DNA of 64,000 nt from Mesorhizobium amorphae (GTDB lineage: Bacteria; Pseudomonadota; Alphaproteobacteria; Rhizobiales; Rhizobiaceae), in the NCBI RefSeq assembly GCF_014843845.1, contig NZ_JHQS01000060.1:124001-188000 (forward strand). Direction: 5' to 3'. This document shows positions 9,817 to 19,416 of the stretch, one piece after another. How positions within the stretch are numbered: position 1 is the stretch's first letter; every line of letters starts with the position of its first letter. A model generated the notes under the pieces. The model did no database searches. It had not been told where the DNA came from and saw only the letters and a list, made by a program, of their open reading frames with translations. The translations under genes were made by a program, and so were the position numbers.

Positions 9817-11433
9817 TCAATGCCGGAAATGCCTCACACCCGTAAACACCATGGCGATGCCATGTTCGTCGGCGGCGGCGATGACGTCGTCGTCGCGCAT
9901 CGAGCCGCCCGGCTGGATGACGGCGGCGGCGCCGGCTTCGATCGCCGATAACAGTCCGTCGGCGAAGGGGAAGAAGGCATCGGAGGCGACGACCGAGCCC
10001 TTGGTCAGCGGTTCCGCCAGCCCGGCCGCCTCGGCGGCGTCGAGCGCCTTGCGGGCGGCGATGCGCGAGGAATCGACGCGGCTCATCTGGCCGGCGCCGA
10101 TGCCGACGGTGGCGCCGTCCCTGGCGTAGACGATGGCGTTCGACTTGACATGCTTGGCGACGCGGAAGGCGAATTTGAGATCGGCCATCTCGGCCGGCGT
10201 CGGCGCGCGCTTGGTTACCACCTTCAGTTCGAGGTCGTCGACCACCGCATTGTCGCGGCCCTGGACGAGCAGTCCGCCGGCGACGGATTTGACCGTCGTG
10301 CCGGCGGCGCGAGGATCAGGCAGGCCGCCCGCGACCAGCAGGCGCAGGTTCTTCTTGGCGGCGACGATGCGAACCGCTTCCTCGGAGGCGTTGGGCGCGA
10401 TGATCACCTCAGTGAAAGTCTTTACGATCTCCTCGGCCGCTTCGGCGTCGAGGATGCGGTTCATGGCGACGATGCCGCCATAGGCAGAGACCGGGTCGCA
10501 GGCCAGCGCCTTGGCATAGGCCGCCTTCAGCGAAGCCCCCTCGGCGACGCCGCAGGGGTTGGCATGCTTGATGATGGCGACCGCGGCCGAGCGGGCCGGG
10601 TCGAACTCGCCGGCCAGTTCGTAGGCGGCGTCGGTGTCGTTGATGTTGTTGTAGGAGAGCTGCTTGCCCTGCAACTGGCGGGCGGTGGCGACGCCCGGCC
10701 GCTTGTCGCCGTTGACGTAGAAGCCGGCGCCCTGGTGCGGGTTCTCGCCATAGCGCATCACCTCGACCAGCCGGCCGCCGAAGGCGCGCCATGTCGGATG
10801 TTCGATCTCCAGCGCCTCGGCGAACCAGCCGGAAATCGCCGCATCGTAGCTGGCGGTACGGGCGAAGGCCTTGGCCGCCAGCTTCTTGCGGAAATCCAGT
10901 GACAGCGAACCGATATTCATCTCCAGCGCGTTGAGCACCGAGGCATAGTCGCCGGGGTCGGTGACGATGGCGACATACGCGTGGTTCTTGGCCGAGGCGC
11001 GGATCATCGCCGGGCCACCAATGTCGATGTTCTCGACGATCGAAGCATAGCCGGCGCCGGAGCGGCGGACCTCCTCGAACGGATAGAGGTTGGAGACGAC
11101 GAGGTCGATCGGCTCGATGCCGTGGGTCCGCATCGCGCTGGCATGCTCGGCGTCGTCGCGTATGCCGAGCAGGGCGCCATGCACAGACGGGTGCAGCGTC
11201 TTGACGCGGCCGTCCATGATCTCGGGAAAGCCGGTCAGCTCGGAGACGTCGCGCACGGCCATGCCGGCTTCGGCGATCGCCTTCGCGGTGCCGCCGGTGG
11301 AGACCAGCTCGACTCCGGCCGCGGCGAGCGCCTTGGCGAAATCGACGAGGCCGGTCTTGTCGAAGACGGACAGCAGCGCGCGGCGGATCGGGACGAGGTC
11401 GGGCGCTGGAATGTTTTTGCTGGCGACGGCCAT
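9817..11433 (-). CDS. purH: Bifunctional AICAR formyltransferase / IMP cyclohydrolase
   Basis: The 538-residue enzyme catalyses the last two steps of de novo IMP synthesis in the cytoplasm. The N-terminal cyclohydrolase domain carries LLSVFDKTG and [10 protein letters not shown]. The C-terminal formyltransferase domain carries the family blocks [21 protein letters not shown] and KHANPCGVA. The start is placed at ATG 11433 (MAVASKN). A GTG six codons upstream (11451) is an alternative. An AAAGG lies about ten bases ahead of the chosen ATG. In related genomes purH follows rsmB and the heparinase-like gene; here about 1.2 kb of foreign-looking sequence separates them. Confidence 0.95.
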   Translation of the reverse strand: MAVASKNIPAPDLVPIRRALLSVFDKTGLVDFAKALAAAGVELVSTGGTAKAIAEAGMAVRDVSELTGFPEIMDGRVKTLHPSVHGALLGIRDDAEHASAMRTHGIEPIDLVVSNLYPFEEVRRSGAGYASIVENIDIGGPAMIRASAKNHAYVAIVTDPGDYASVLNALEMNIGSLSLDFRKKLAAKAFARTASYDAAISGWFAEALEIEHPTWRAFGGRLVEVMRYGENPHQGAGFYVNGDKRPGVATARQLQGKQLSYNNINDTDAAYELAGEFDPARSAAVAIIKHANPCGVAEGASLKAAYAKALACDPVSAYGGIVAMNRILDAEAAEEIVKTFTEVIIAPNASEEAVRIVAAKKNLRLLVAGGLPDPRAAGTTVKSVAGGLLVQGRDNAVVDDLELKVVTKRAPTPAEMADLKFAFRVAKHVKSNAIVYARDGATVGIGAGQMSRVDSSRIAARKALDAAEAAGLAEPLTKGSVVASDAFFPFADGLLSAIEAGAAAVIQPGGSMRDDDVIAAADEHGIAMVFTGVRHFRH

Positions 11434-11625
11434 GGGCTGGCGGCCTTTCACGGCTGGATTGGGAAGCGTGACCGGGCCGTAGCATATGAGGCCCGGAAAT
11501 CAAGCGCGCAGCTGCGGTCTGCCTTGCGTGGTTGAATGCTGAGCATTGCAATTTGATAGTAGGGCAGCCTCGCACCTCCCTCGGCGTGATCTCCGTTCCA
11601 TCTCCAATTGACTCATCGCGACCAC

Positions 11626-12261
11626 TCAGCTCTTCAACCGGTGCAGTCGCTGTTCCAATCGTTTGATGATTTTCTTGTCTGTTAGGGGAATATAAAATAT
11701 TGAATGTTCGATCTTTTGGACGAATTCCCCCTGAATGAGTTGGCCGTTTTGGAAACTTTCCACCAGATACATCGTCACGGCATCGCCGGCTATCGCATCA
11801 ACATAAAAATAGCGAAGGGAGTGATAGACGAAGTAGAATTTCCCAACCTCCACACGTTTGCCGCCTAATGGGAGACCGAATAAGTCGGTCACGAATTTCT
11901 GCCCTGTGAGAATATTTTCGTAAGATACCTGTCCGGAGACCGCCGAAATATCCACCCGCGCATCGGAATCGATAACACGCGCACGGGTGCGGATCACTTC
12001 AATGTCGACAGCAGCGACAATGCCCGGCAAGATGAAGTATTTATCTGGCGGAGTTATTTGTCGACGCACGTCGATACGCCGAGTGAATAAGGGGTTGTCC
12101 ATAGATGGCTGGGATCCGAAGGATTCCACAAGGCGGGCCAGATTGTCACCTCCCTCGACAATTGTACGCTCAAGATAATACGTCATCTGGGATGGCTCAC
12201 TTGGCAAATCTATTTTCGAACCATCCTGGTACTCTAAAGTCACTCGCGTGACGCGGTGCAC
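11626..12261 (-). CDS. C-terminal part of a split restriction-endonuclease-like gene
   Basis: This 211-codon frame is in the same phase as the 127-codon frame at 12310-12693 and is separated from it only by TAG 12310-12312. The 16 codons between that TAG and the GTG at 12261 are also sense (PPFTVQPKIEQLGETD). No ribosome-binding site precedes the GTG. The simplest reading is that both frames were one gene of about 355 codons, with this part as its C-terminal domain. The domain is not recognised; it has mixed beta-strand character and many aromatic residues. Base composition is AT-richer than in the flanking genes, suggesting acquisition by transfer. Confidence 0.5.
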   Translation of the reverse strand: MHRVTRVTLEYQDGSKIDLPSEPSQMTYYLERTIVEGGDNLARLVESFGSQPSMDNPLFTRRIDVRRQITPPDKYFILPGIVAAVDIEVIRTRARVIDSDARVDISAVSGQVSYENILTGQKFVTDLFGLPLGGKRVEVGKFYFVYHSLRYFYVDAIAGDAVTMYLVESFQNGQLIQGEFVQKIEHSIFYIPLTDKKIIKRLEQRLHRLKS

Positions 12262-12309
12262 GTCAGTTTCGCCTAGCTGCTCAATTTTTGGCTGAACGGT
12301 AAATGGCGG

Positions 12310-12693
12310 CTACCCATCACCAGCCAATACGGTTATGGGTGGTAACCTCAGATGCTCGTTTTCAAAACTAAGCTTGAAAAGCTCGATACCATGGCGCCGA
12401 GCTACCTCGATTGCACCTCGTTGATATCCTGTTGTACTAACAAACACCGCTTTGTTGACCTTTGCATCAGACGCCTTGGTTACAAAGGCATCCATCAGCT
12501 CGACTGAAATGGGTCTCTTTTTATCTTTGACCTCAAATGCCATCAATATTTCATAAAGACCGACTCGAATGACTGCGAGGACGTCAAACTGTCTGCGTTC
12601 AATCTGGACGTTCCACTGAACCTCCGAGCCCTCCATCGTCAGGCGATTTATCGCTGCGGTGATAAGTTCGATATACTTGTCGTCGGAAATCAT
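12310..12693 (-). CDS. Restriction-endonuclease-like (Mrr/PD-(D/E)XK type) N-terminal fragment
   Basis: The 127-residue product contains RRQFDVLAVIR and ILMAFEVKDKKRPI. This fits the PD-(D/E)XK nuclease core: Asp in QFDV, then an E-x-K pair in FEVKDK, followed by VELMDAFVTKASD and KAVFVSTTGYQRGA. That order is typical of Mrr-like endonucleases and related DNA-end-directed nucleases. Its ATG overlaps the heparinase stop (ATGA), so it would be translationally coupled to it. The frame ends in TAG but continues in phase downstream (see 11626-12261). The product as sequenced keeps the nuclease core and lacks its C-terminal domain. Family call by motif only. Confidence 0.6.
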   Translation of the reverse strand: MISDDKYIELITAAINRLTMEGSEVQWNVQIERRQFDVLAVIRVGLYEILMAFEVKDKKRPISVELMDAFVTKASDAKVNKAVFVSTTGYQRGAIEVARRHGIELFKLSFENEHLRLPPITVLAGDG

Positions 12694-14408
12694 AATTGAT
12701 AGCCGGTGGCGATCGTGCGTGTCAGCTGCCAGTGAACCTCCGATATCTCGGAGGCCTTGAAGGCCAGCACGATCTGGCGGCTGCGGCGCGGGCCGCCGAG
12801 GCCGGCGAAATAGATCGATTCCTCGACCTCCGGCACGACCTCCTTACAGGTGAAGACCCAGGTGTCGGTCTGATCGCCGGTCAGCACCAGCCGGTCATGC
12901 TCGTCCTGCAGCAGATCTACATCGGGATGGATGTGGAAGCGCACCGTGACAAAGTCGCGGCCGTTGTTGCGGATCGCAGCACCGCCGGGGCGCAGGAAGC
13001 GGTCCCTGCCGGTCAGTACATTGCCATTGTTCGCCAGCGTCAGCTCGCGCTCATGCAGGAAGCCGAAGCGCGCGGCATAGCCGTCGTGGCGGGCGATGAA
13101 GCCCTGGCTGCCCTTCTGGTCGGTGCGTTTGCAGGGCGCATGCTGCGGACCGCCGATCAGCGGCGAGCCCAGGAGATCGTTGACGCGCAGCGAATGGCTG
13201 AAACGCGCCGACGAGGTGTCGTTGATGGTGGCGGTCGAGTGCGCGGCCGTGGCGCGGGCCAGTGGCCGGAATTCGGCGGCGCCGTAGGTGTCGATGCCGG
13301 CATTGACGACATAGTGCTGGCGGCCGGAGGAGAGTTCGAAGGCGAGGCAGCCGGCATGCGCGGCGTTGGAAACATCGATGGGCGGCGGCAGGCCGGTGTC
13401 GGCGATGACGGTCACGCCGCCCATCGACAGGCGCTCATAACCCGAATGCGGCGCATGCAGCAGCGGCGCGCCGACAGTGTCGTCGTGGCGCAGGATGGTG
13501 GCGATGCGGTCGTGGATGGTAGCGCCCATGCCGTTGAAGCGGGCGAGGCTGCCGTCCTGGTGGCGAAAGAAACGCAGCGCCGGCAGCATGCGGTCGATGG
13601 CGCCCATCAGCGCCGGCGGCGGCGTCTCGGCCTGGTTGGCGTAGGTTTGGCGCAGCGGAAGGAGGTCGGCGAGAAGTTCGAGCACCGTCATCGGGTTGCG
13701 CGAAATATGGCCGCCATCCGGGAGGATCTGGCGCTCGAGCTCCTCCGCCAGGTTGCGGGTGGCGTTGCGCAGCGCCGATGCCGGCGCTGGCAGGGATAAA
13801 GCGGCGAAGGCGAGCGCGATACGGGCGCGCAGCCTGTCCTTGCCGTCGGGCATTTCGCGCGCCATCGACCGGAGATAACGGATCTGCATAGCGAGCGATT
13901 TCAGGAAGGCGCGATAGAAAGGAAATTCGGCACCTTGCAGCACCACTGACGAATGCTGCAGCCAGGCAATGACCCGCTTGGCCGTCGTGCCGGGTTCCCA
14001 GGCGATGCCCGAAATCTGGTTGCCGTGTATGGCGATCCAGTCGGAAACCAGCGCGCGGGCATTGGCGGCGGCAAGCTCGGTGCCGGCGGCGCGCATGTGG
14101 CGCAGCCAGCGAAAACCGTGCAGCGTCTTTTGCCAGCCGCGATTGGGCACGGCGATCTGGAACGGCGACTTGCCGCCGGTCTCGACCATATGGCCCGACA
14201 GCGGATAGCGGCCGTAATAGATCTCGAGCGCGATCTGCGGATCGGCGAGCCTCAGGTCCGGTGGTGCGATCAGGACGCGTTCGGGCGTACGGCCGGAATA
14301 GCGCCAGCGATAGATCGGCCCGGCACGCAGGCGCCGGCGCGTCTTGCGCCAGAACTCCCTCGCGACAAGCGTCCAAAGACGCGTCGTGCTGCCGGCAGCA
14401 AGTGCCAA
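12690..14408 (-). CDS. Heparinase II/III family protein
   Basis: The 572-residue protein has an N-terminal alpha-helical toroid-like region and a C-terminal beta-rich heparinase II/III-like domain (around residues 320-540). The family includes polysaccharide lyases; in alphaproteobacteria this uncharacterised branch usually sits beside rsmB and purH, as here. The first codon appears to be TTG at 14408 (MALAAGS...). The segment after it (RLWTLVAREFWRKTRRRLRAG) is basic, not a classical signal peptide, so location is uncertain. The stop overlaps the next start by ATGA, which is unusual because the next gene looks foreign; the insertion may have replaced the native C-terminus. Confidence 0.8.
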   Translation of the reverse strand: MALAAGSTTRLWTLVAREFWRKTRRRLRAGPIYRWRYSGRTPERVLIAPPDLRLADPQIALEIYYGRYPLSGHMVETGGKSPFQIAVPNRGWQKTLHGFRWLRHMRAAGTELAAANARALVSDWIAIHGNQISGIAWEPGTTAKRVIAWLQHSSVVLQGAEFPFYRAFLKSLAMQIRYLRSMAREMPDGKDRLRARIALAFAALSLPAPASALRNATRNLAEELERQILPDGGHISRNPMTVLELLADLLPLRQTYANQAETPPPALMGAIDRMLPALRFFRHQDGSLARFNGMGATIHDRIATILRHDDTVGAPLLHAPHSGYERLSMGGVTVIADTGLPPPIDVSNAAHAGCLAFELSSGRQHYVVNAGIDTYGAAEFRPLARATAAHSTATINDTSSARFSHSLRVNDLLGSPLIGGPQHAPCKRTDQKGSQGFIARHDGYAARFGFLHERELTLANNGNVLTGRDRFLRPGGAAIRNNGRDFVTVRFHIHPDVDLLQDEHDRLVLTGDQTDTWVFTCKEVVPEVEESIYFAGLGGPRRSRQIVLAFKASEISEVHWQLTRTIATGYQL

Positions 14409-14554
14409 ATCCCCTCCTGGTCGTCCATACCCAAGGACAAGCTTATATGATTCAAGAACTTATGCGAAGGTGGATTTCGCCATGGTGAAGGAGTTCACGC
14501 TGCCGCGGCCTGATTCTCCTTAGAAAAGTCAGCAAATTTTAGTGAAAAACGACT

Positions 14555-15937
14555 TTAGCCGACCCGGCGCATGCGGGCGGCGAAGAAGCCGTCGAGACCG
14601 GAAATCCCAGGCGTTTCAAGCATCAGATCGGCGGGCGTGGTGCGCAGCGTGCCTTGCGGCGTCAGGAACGCATCGATGCCGGCAAACTCGCCAGGCCGAA
14701 CGGGATCGTCGACGACATCAGCCGTGCCAGCAAGGAAGGCGCGGTAGAGATCCTCGCCTTCGATCGGGTCGAGCGAACAGTTGGAAAAGACGATCCGCCC
14801 GCCGGGTTTGACCAGGCTGACGGCGCGGGCGAGCAGCCTTGCCTGCAGCCCGGCGAGCTTTTCGACATCGGCCATGGTCTTGGTCCACGGCACGTCGGGA
14901 TGCCGCCGCACCGTGCCGGTCGAGGAGCAGGGCGCGTCGAGCAGAATTGCGTCGAACAATTCCTCCGGTTGATAGTCGAGCAGGTCCGCCTGGACGATCT
15001 CGGCGGAGAGGCCGAGCCGCTCGAGATTCTGCGTCAGCCGCGCCAGCCGGCTTTTCGATGTGTCGACCGCGGTGACATTGGCGCCGGCAAGAATGAGCTG
15101 CGCGGTCTTGCCGCCGGGGGCGGCGCAAAGATCGGCGACACGAAGCCGTCCGACATCGCCGAACAGCCGGGCCGGCAGGCTGGCGGCAGCGTCCTGCACC
15201 CACCAGGCACCGTCGGCGAAGCCGGGCAGGTCGGGGACGGAGGCACTGAGTTTTTCCACGCGCACCGTGCCGGTCGGCAGCACTATGCCGCCGAACCGTT
15301 CGGCCCAAAGTGCCGGATCGGACTTGACGGTGAAATCGACCGGCGCCTCATGGCGATGGGCAGCCAGGATCTGCCCGGTCCTGTCGGCGCCATAGGCCGC
15401 CTTCAACCGATCGGAAAACCATTTTGGCGCTTCGTCGGTGGCGGCAAGAGCGGCGGCCAATTCGACCTCTTTCGAGCGCGCGAGCGTGCGCAGTACGCCG
15501 TTGACCAGGCCGGAAAAGCGCAGCGTGCGCGGGTCGGACTTGGCGTGGGTGACGGCAAGGTCGACGGCGGCGCTGTCGGGAATGTCGAGGAACAGGATCT
15601 GCGCCGCTGCCACATGCAGAATATGCGACAGCACGGTGGCATTGGCCGGCAGCGGCTTTTCCAGGCGCCGCGCCAGCAGGCCCGCAATCGTCATGCGATA
15701 GCGCAGTGCGGTGACCAGTATGGCGCGCACCAGCGCGCGGTCGCGCAGGTCGAGCGCCTTGTATTGCGGATGGCCATTCTCGTGATCGGTCAATCCGTCG
15801 AGCGGCGTGCGCGCATCGATGACGGCGGCGAGCAGGCGCGCCGCCGCCTTGCGCGCGGCAAGGCCGGCTACCGTCTCGCTGCCTGCGTTGTCTTCACGAT
15901 CGCCTGGTGTCCGCTGCCGGCGTTTGGCGCCGCTCAC
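14555..15937 (-). CDS. rsmB: 16S rRNA m5C967 methyltransferase (RsmB/NOL1-NOP2-sun family)
   Basis: The 460-residue enzyme would transfer a methyl group from SAM to C967 of 16S rRNA. An N-terminal NusB-like RNA-binding domain (roughly residues 30-150) is followed by the methyltransferase domain with CAAPGGKT (motif I), DAPCSSTGT (motif IV, with one conserved Cys) and FSNCSL (motif VI, the catalytic Cys region). The start is placed at GTG 15937, whose GTGA overlaps the htpX stop and implies coupling. An upstream in-frame GTG at 15976 would add 13 residues. htpX and rsmB form a two-gene operon. Confidence 0.9.
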   Translation of the reverse strand: MSGAKRRQRTPGDREDNAGSETVAGLAARKAAARLLAAVIDARTPLDGLTDHENGHPQYKALDLRDRALVRAILVTALRYRMTIAGLLARRLEKPLPANATVLSHILHVAAAQILFLDIPDSAAVDLAVTHAKSDPRTLRFSGLVNGVLRTLARSKEVELAAALAATDEAPKWFSDRLKAAYGADRTGQILAAHRHEAPVDFTVKSDPALWAERFGGIVLPTGTVRVEKLSASVPDLPGFADGAWWVQDAAASLPARLFGDVGRLRVADLCAAPGGKTAQLILAGANVTAVDTSKSRLARLTQNLERLGLSAEIVQADLLDYQPEELFDAILLDAPCSSTGTVRRHPDVPWTKTMADVEKLAGLQARLLARAVSLVKPGGRIVFSNCSLDPIEGEDLYRAFLAGTADVVDDPVRPGEFAGIDAFLTPQGTLRTTPADLMLETPGISGLDGFFAARMRRVG

Positions 15938-16947
15938 GACCACGGACCTTTGGGTCCGGTCGGGTTGCGTCCCCACGGGTTGGACTTCGGCCGCGGCGGC
16001 TCAGCCGGCTGCTCCTGCTCAGCTTGCTTGCCCCACGGTCCCGCCGATGGCTGCTCGTCCGCCTGGCGTGGCGTCGGCGCCTGGCGCGGCGCTGCCTGCG
16101 ACGCACCGCCGCGCGCCATCGCCTGCAGGGCGGCGATGCGGTTGTCGGTGTTTGGATGGGTGGAGAACAGATTGTCCATGCGCGCGCCGGAAAGCGGGTT
16201 GATGATGAAGAGATGGGCCATGGCCGGGTTGCGCTCGGCATCCGGGTTGGGGATGCGTTCGGCGCTGCGGGCGATCTTGTCAAGGGCCGAAGCCAGCCAA
16301 AGCGGGTTTCCAACGATCTCGGCACCGCGCCGGTCGGCCTCGTATTCGCGGGTGCGGCTCACTGCCATCTGCACGATCATGGCGGCGAAGGGCGCCACTA
16401 GCATGGCCACCAGCACGCCGACGAAGCCGAACGGGTTGTTGTTGTCGCGGCTGCCGCCGAAGAAGAAGGCGAAATTGCCGAGCATCGAGATGGCGCCGGC
16501 AAGCGTGGCGACGACGGTCATGGTCAGCGTGTCGCGGTGCTGCACATGGGCAAGCTCGTGCGCCATAACCGCCGCGACCTCCTCATGCGACAGCCTCTGC
16601 AACAGCCCGGTCGAGGCCGCCACCGCGGCATTCTCGGGATTGCGGCCGGTGGCGAAGGCATTGGGCTGCGGGTTGTCGATCAGATAGGTTTTCGGCATCG
16701 GCAGTCCGGCCCGTTGGGCGAGCGCCTGGACGATGGCGTAATATTCGGGCGCATTCTTCTCGTCGACTTCGACAGCGTGGTTCATCGACAGCACCATCTT
16801 GTCGGCGTTCCAATAGCTGAACAGATTGGTGCCGGCGGCGATCAGCAGCGCGATCATCATGCCGCCCGTGCCGCCGATCAGAAAGCCGACGCCCATGAAC
16901 AAAGCCGTCATCGCGGCAAGAAGCATGGCGGTGCGAAGGGTGTTCAT
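15934..16947 (-). CDS. htpX: Membrane zinc metalloprotease HtpX
   Basis: The 337-residue inner-membrane M48 peptidase helps remove misfolded membrane proteins under stress. Two N-terminal membrane segments (about residues 5-42) precede the zinc motif HELAH (130-134). Two more hydrophobic segments follow, and the third zinc ligand lies in the REYEADRRG block. The C-terminal ~50 residues are proline/glutamine/alanine-rich ([17 protein letters not shown]), a low-complexity tail that varies among relatives. It is divergent from the SDHAF4 gene and overlaps rsmB. Confidence 0.92.
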   Translation of the reverse strand: MNTLRTAMLLAAMTALFMGVGFLIGGTGGMMIALLIAAGTNLFSYWNADKMVLSMNHAVEVDEKNAPEYYAIVQALAQRAGLPMPKTYLIDNPQPNAFATGRNPENAAVAASTGLLQRLSHEEVAAVMAHELAHVQHRDTLTMTVVATLAGAISMLGNFAFFFGGSRDNNNPFGFVGVLVAMLVAPFAAMIVQMAVSRTREYEADRRGAEIVGNPLWLASALDKIARSAERIPNPDAERNPAMAHLFIINPLSGARMDNLFSTHPNTDNRIAALQAMARGGASQAAPRQAPTPRQADEQPSAGPWGKQAEQEQPAEPPRPKSNPWGRNPTGPKGPWS

Positions 16948-17049
16948 CGGCTGCTCCGTCCGTGGCGGCGAAAAGGGGTCGATCCAAGCGGGTTCATCGC
17001 TATATGATGGGAAACACCTGCCCCTGTTTCAATCCGTCGGGACTATCGC

Positions 17050-17271
17050 ATGACCGACCAGACCATCAAAACCGACGCCGGCCCGGATCGCGATCTATCG
17101 CAAAAACCACTGACGCCGGCGGCCAGCCGCGCTCTGGCGGAAGCGCGGGCAAGGCGCGAGGCATATCGCGAAAAGGAAGCGGCGCTGCCGAAGGAAATCG
17201 GCGGCCGCGGCGGCAAGGAACCCGGCCGCTATGGCGACTGGGAGGTGAAGGGCCTGACCAGCGACTTTTAG
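17050..17271 (+). CDS. DUF1674 protein, succinate dehydrogenase assembly factor 4 homologue
   Basis: The 73-residue protein ends in EIGGRGGKEPGRYGDWEVKG...SDF, the diagnostic block of the DUF1674/SDHAF4 family. The mitochondrial relative binds flavinylated SdhA and assists assembly of succinate dehydrogenase; the same role here is inferred from homology. The N-terminal half is charged and probably disordered. The family usually sits beside htpX and rsmB in alphaproteobacteria, as here, but is read divergently from them. A palindromic element begins at the base after its stop codon. Confidence 0.85.
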   Translation: MTDQTIKTDAGPDRDLSQKPLTPAASRALAEARARREAYREKEAALPKEIGGRGGKEPGRYGDWEVKGLTSDF

Positions 17272-17408
17272 GGGTGGGCTGATATTCAGCCGGCCTGCAA
17301 ATGGCGGCTTCCTGCGCTTCCGGTGCTCACGTACTTCAAGTACGCTCCGCTCCGGTTCTCGGAATCCACCATTTTCGACTCGACCTGACCTGAATCTCAA
17401 CCCACCCT
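17272..17408. repeat. Palindromic intergenic element, family A, copy 1
   Basis: The outer arms GGGTGGGCTGATATTCAG and CTGAATCTCAACCCACCC pair with three mismatches in 18. Inside is the shared core GCGCTTCCGGTGCTCACGTA, a GTACTTCAAGTAC palindrome, and GCTCCGCTCCGGTTCTCG. The core recurs at 33441-33583 and 53709-53872. The whole can fold into one long hairpin. It starts on the base after the DUF1674 stop and ends 12 bases before the stop of the convergent HAD gene, so it may serve as a shared 3' structure. Confidence 0.85.
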
Positions 17409-17420
17409 TGAAATCTACCC

Positions 17421-18086
17421 TTAAGCCGCGGCCAGCTCCGGTGCGGGAGCGATCCAGCCGCGATCGTCGACGACGATGCCGAGCCGGTCGTAAGAGGCGA
17501 TCGCCATATGTGGCGTCTGCAGCGGGTGGCCGTGCGTGGCGCTGATCACCATGACTGTGGCTTCGGCCGCCTCGGCCGCGGCAATGCCGGCCGGGGCGTC
17601 CTCGAAGACCAGGCAATCGCGCGCGTCGACGCCGAGCCGTTTGGCGGCCAGCCGGAAGCAATCGGGCGCCGGCTTGCCGCGGGTGACGTCCTCGGCAGCG
17701 ACTATGACGGCTGGTATCGGGATGCCGGCTGCCTTCATGCGCAGCAGCGCCAGCTCGCGCGGCGCCGACGTGGCGATGGCCCAGCGTTCGGGCGGCAGCG
17801 ACTTCAGAAAGGCGACAGCGCCGGCGATCGGCAGGATGCCATCGAGGTCGGCCGCCTCGGCCTGCAACAGCGCGTCAGCCTCGCTTACCGGGTCGACGCC
17901 TGGAAGATTGAGCCGGCCGATGGTCTCGATCGCCCGCACGCCATGGATTGTCGGCAGGAAGGCGGCGACGTCGAGGCCCTGGCGCTGCGCCCACTGCGTC
18001 CACACCCTTTCGGCGGCGGCAATGGAGTTGATTACCGTGCCGTCCATGTCGAACAGAAAGGCCGCGAATTTTCTGCCTGCAAACAT
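17421..18086 (-). CDS. HAD-superfamily (subfamily IA) phosphatase
   Basis: The 221-residue protein has all HAD motifs: FDMDGT (nucleophile Asp about residue 13) near the N-terminus, ATSAPR (motif II), a Lys in GKPAPD (motif III) and FEDAPAGIAAA (motif IV). The cap between motifs I and II is small and helical. It resembles sugar-phosphate or phosphoglycolate-type phosphatases (the YfbT/YniC group); the substrate cannot be assigned. It stands alone on the minus strand, divergent from the transglutaminase-like gene. Confidence 0.85.
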   Translation of the reverse strand: MFAGRKFAAFLFDMDGTVINSIAAAERVWTQWAQRQGLDVAAFLPTIHGVRAIETIGRLNLPGVDPVSEADALLQAEAADLDGILPIAGAVAFLKSLPPERWAIATSAPRELALLRMKAAGIPIPAVIVAAEDVTRGKPAPDCFRLAAKRLGVDARDCLVFEDAPAGIAAAEAAEATVMVISATHGHPLQTPHMAIASYDRLGIVVDDRGWIAPAPELAAA

Positions 18087-18256
18087 CTGATATCCTGGGG
18101 GTCGTTTTCGGGAGGGGCAAAGCTGTGGCCGACCGTAGCCTCATGGCTGGGCCATGGGAAGGCGCAAGGTCGCATTTTGACCCGTCCAGGGGAACCATTG
18201 GCCTGCCTGCTGCGTTCAAAAAGCTGTCTTTCAAAGAGACCGAAGGGGGAACCGCG

Positions 18257-19126
18257 ATGCTGATCAGGCTCGGCTACGAAATCGCTATTGAAAGTGTTGC
18301 AGCCACGCCGGTCATTTCGCTGCTCGACATCCACAAGGACAGGCAGGCCGACATCAAGCGGCAGACCCGCGTGCTGACGTCGCCCTCGGTGCCGACCAAG
18401 GTTTACTATGACCTTTTCGGCAATGCCTGCCGGCGCTTCACGGCGCCTGGCGGCGGCTTTCGCATCCTCTATGACGCAGTCATCGAGGACAGCGGCGAGG
18501 TAGACGAGGTCAACATGCTGGCCAGGGAAACACCGGTGGCGGAATTGCCGGACGAGGTGCTCGGCTATCTGCTGGGCAGCCGCTATTGCGAGACCGACCA
18601 TCTCAGCGACCTCGCCTGGCAGCTGTTCGGCAACCTTCCGCCGGGCTGGGCGCGGGTGCAGGCGATCGTCGACTATGTCCACAACCGCCTGTCCTTTGGC
18701 TACGGCTATGCGCGCTCGACCCGCACGGCGGCGCAGGCGCATGAGGAGCGCGTCGGCGTCTGCCGCGACTTTGCCCATCTGGCGATCACGCTCTGCCGCT
18801 GCATGAACATCCCGGCCCGCTACGTGAACGGCTATCTCGGCGATATCGGCGTGCCGGTCGATCCGGCGCCGATGGATTTCTCGGCATGGATGGAAGTCTT
18901 CCTCGACGGCAAGTGGTACACGTTCGATCCGCGCCACAATCGCCCTCGAATCGGTCGTGTCGTCATCGCGCGCGGCCGCGATGCCACCGACGTGCCGCTG
19001 CTGCACAGTTTCGGCCCGCACCGGCTCAGCCTGTTCAAGGTCTGGACCTATGAGCAGGAGCGTAACCTGTTCAGTCCGCCCCATCATGGCGTCGACAGAA
19101 CCGTCAGCGCCCAAATGCTGGCCTGA
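18257..19126 (+). CDS. Transglutaminase-like cysteine peptidase-fold protein
   Basis: The 289-residue protein has a bacterial N-terminal beta-sandwich (about residues 1-85) and a transglutaminase-like core. The catalytic cysteine is in GVCRDFAHL (Cys169) and an aspartate is in TFDPRHN (Asp224). At the position where the catalytic His often lies (DFHAW in many relatives) this protein reads DFSAW (Ser209). Whether another His serves is unknown. Substrate unknown; relatives may be proteases or cross-linking enzymes. The ATG at 18257 follows GAAGGGGG, a good ribosome-binding site; the frame is open 44 codons further upstream but lacks such a signal. Confidence 0.8.
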   Translation: MLIRLGYEIAIESVAATPVISLLDIHKDRQADIKRQTRVLTSPSVPTKVYYDLFGNACRRFTAPGGGFRILYDAVIEDSGEVDEVNMLARETPVAELPDEVLGYLLGSRYCETDHLSDLAWQLFGNLPPGWARVQAIVDYVHNRLSFGYGYARSTRTAAQAHEERVGVCRDFAHLAITLCRCMNIPARYVNGYLGDIGVPVDPAPMDFSAWMEVFLDGKWYTFDPRHNRPRIGRVVIARGRDATDVPLLHSFGPHRLSLFKVWTYEQERNLFSPPHHGVDRTVSAQMLA

Positions 19127-19416
19127 CGACGCCGTCCGCGCCCGAGATCGACGGGTGATCCGCTTCGGGACAGTCGGTCTGTGCCGGACCGGGACCGAAA
19201 AGCGCCACGGGCGGGATCATGGTAAGCACTTCGTAAAGGAAGTTGCGGCTCGGGTTTTCTGTTTACCGGCCGTTCACCTTGCCCGACTTCGAAGCCGAGT
19301 GAAAACAATGGCTTGGCAGGAGATGGCGGCTTTTGCCGTCGCGGCAGCGCCATCCGGCCGGATTCCTGCAACTCCCCTCATGCGGTTTCGAGGCCGCGGC
19401 AGGTGGAGGCGGAAAG

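Noticed and set aside
12310-12312. Amber suppression or a stop-codon-reassigned system
   Set aside because: TAG ends clearly normal genes here (17271 and 53708), and no suppressor tRNA is seen. Mutation is the simpler explanation.
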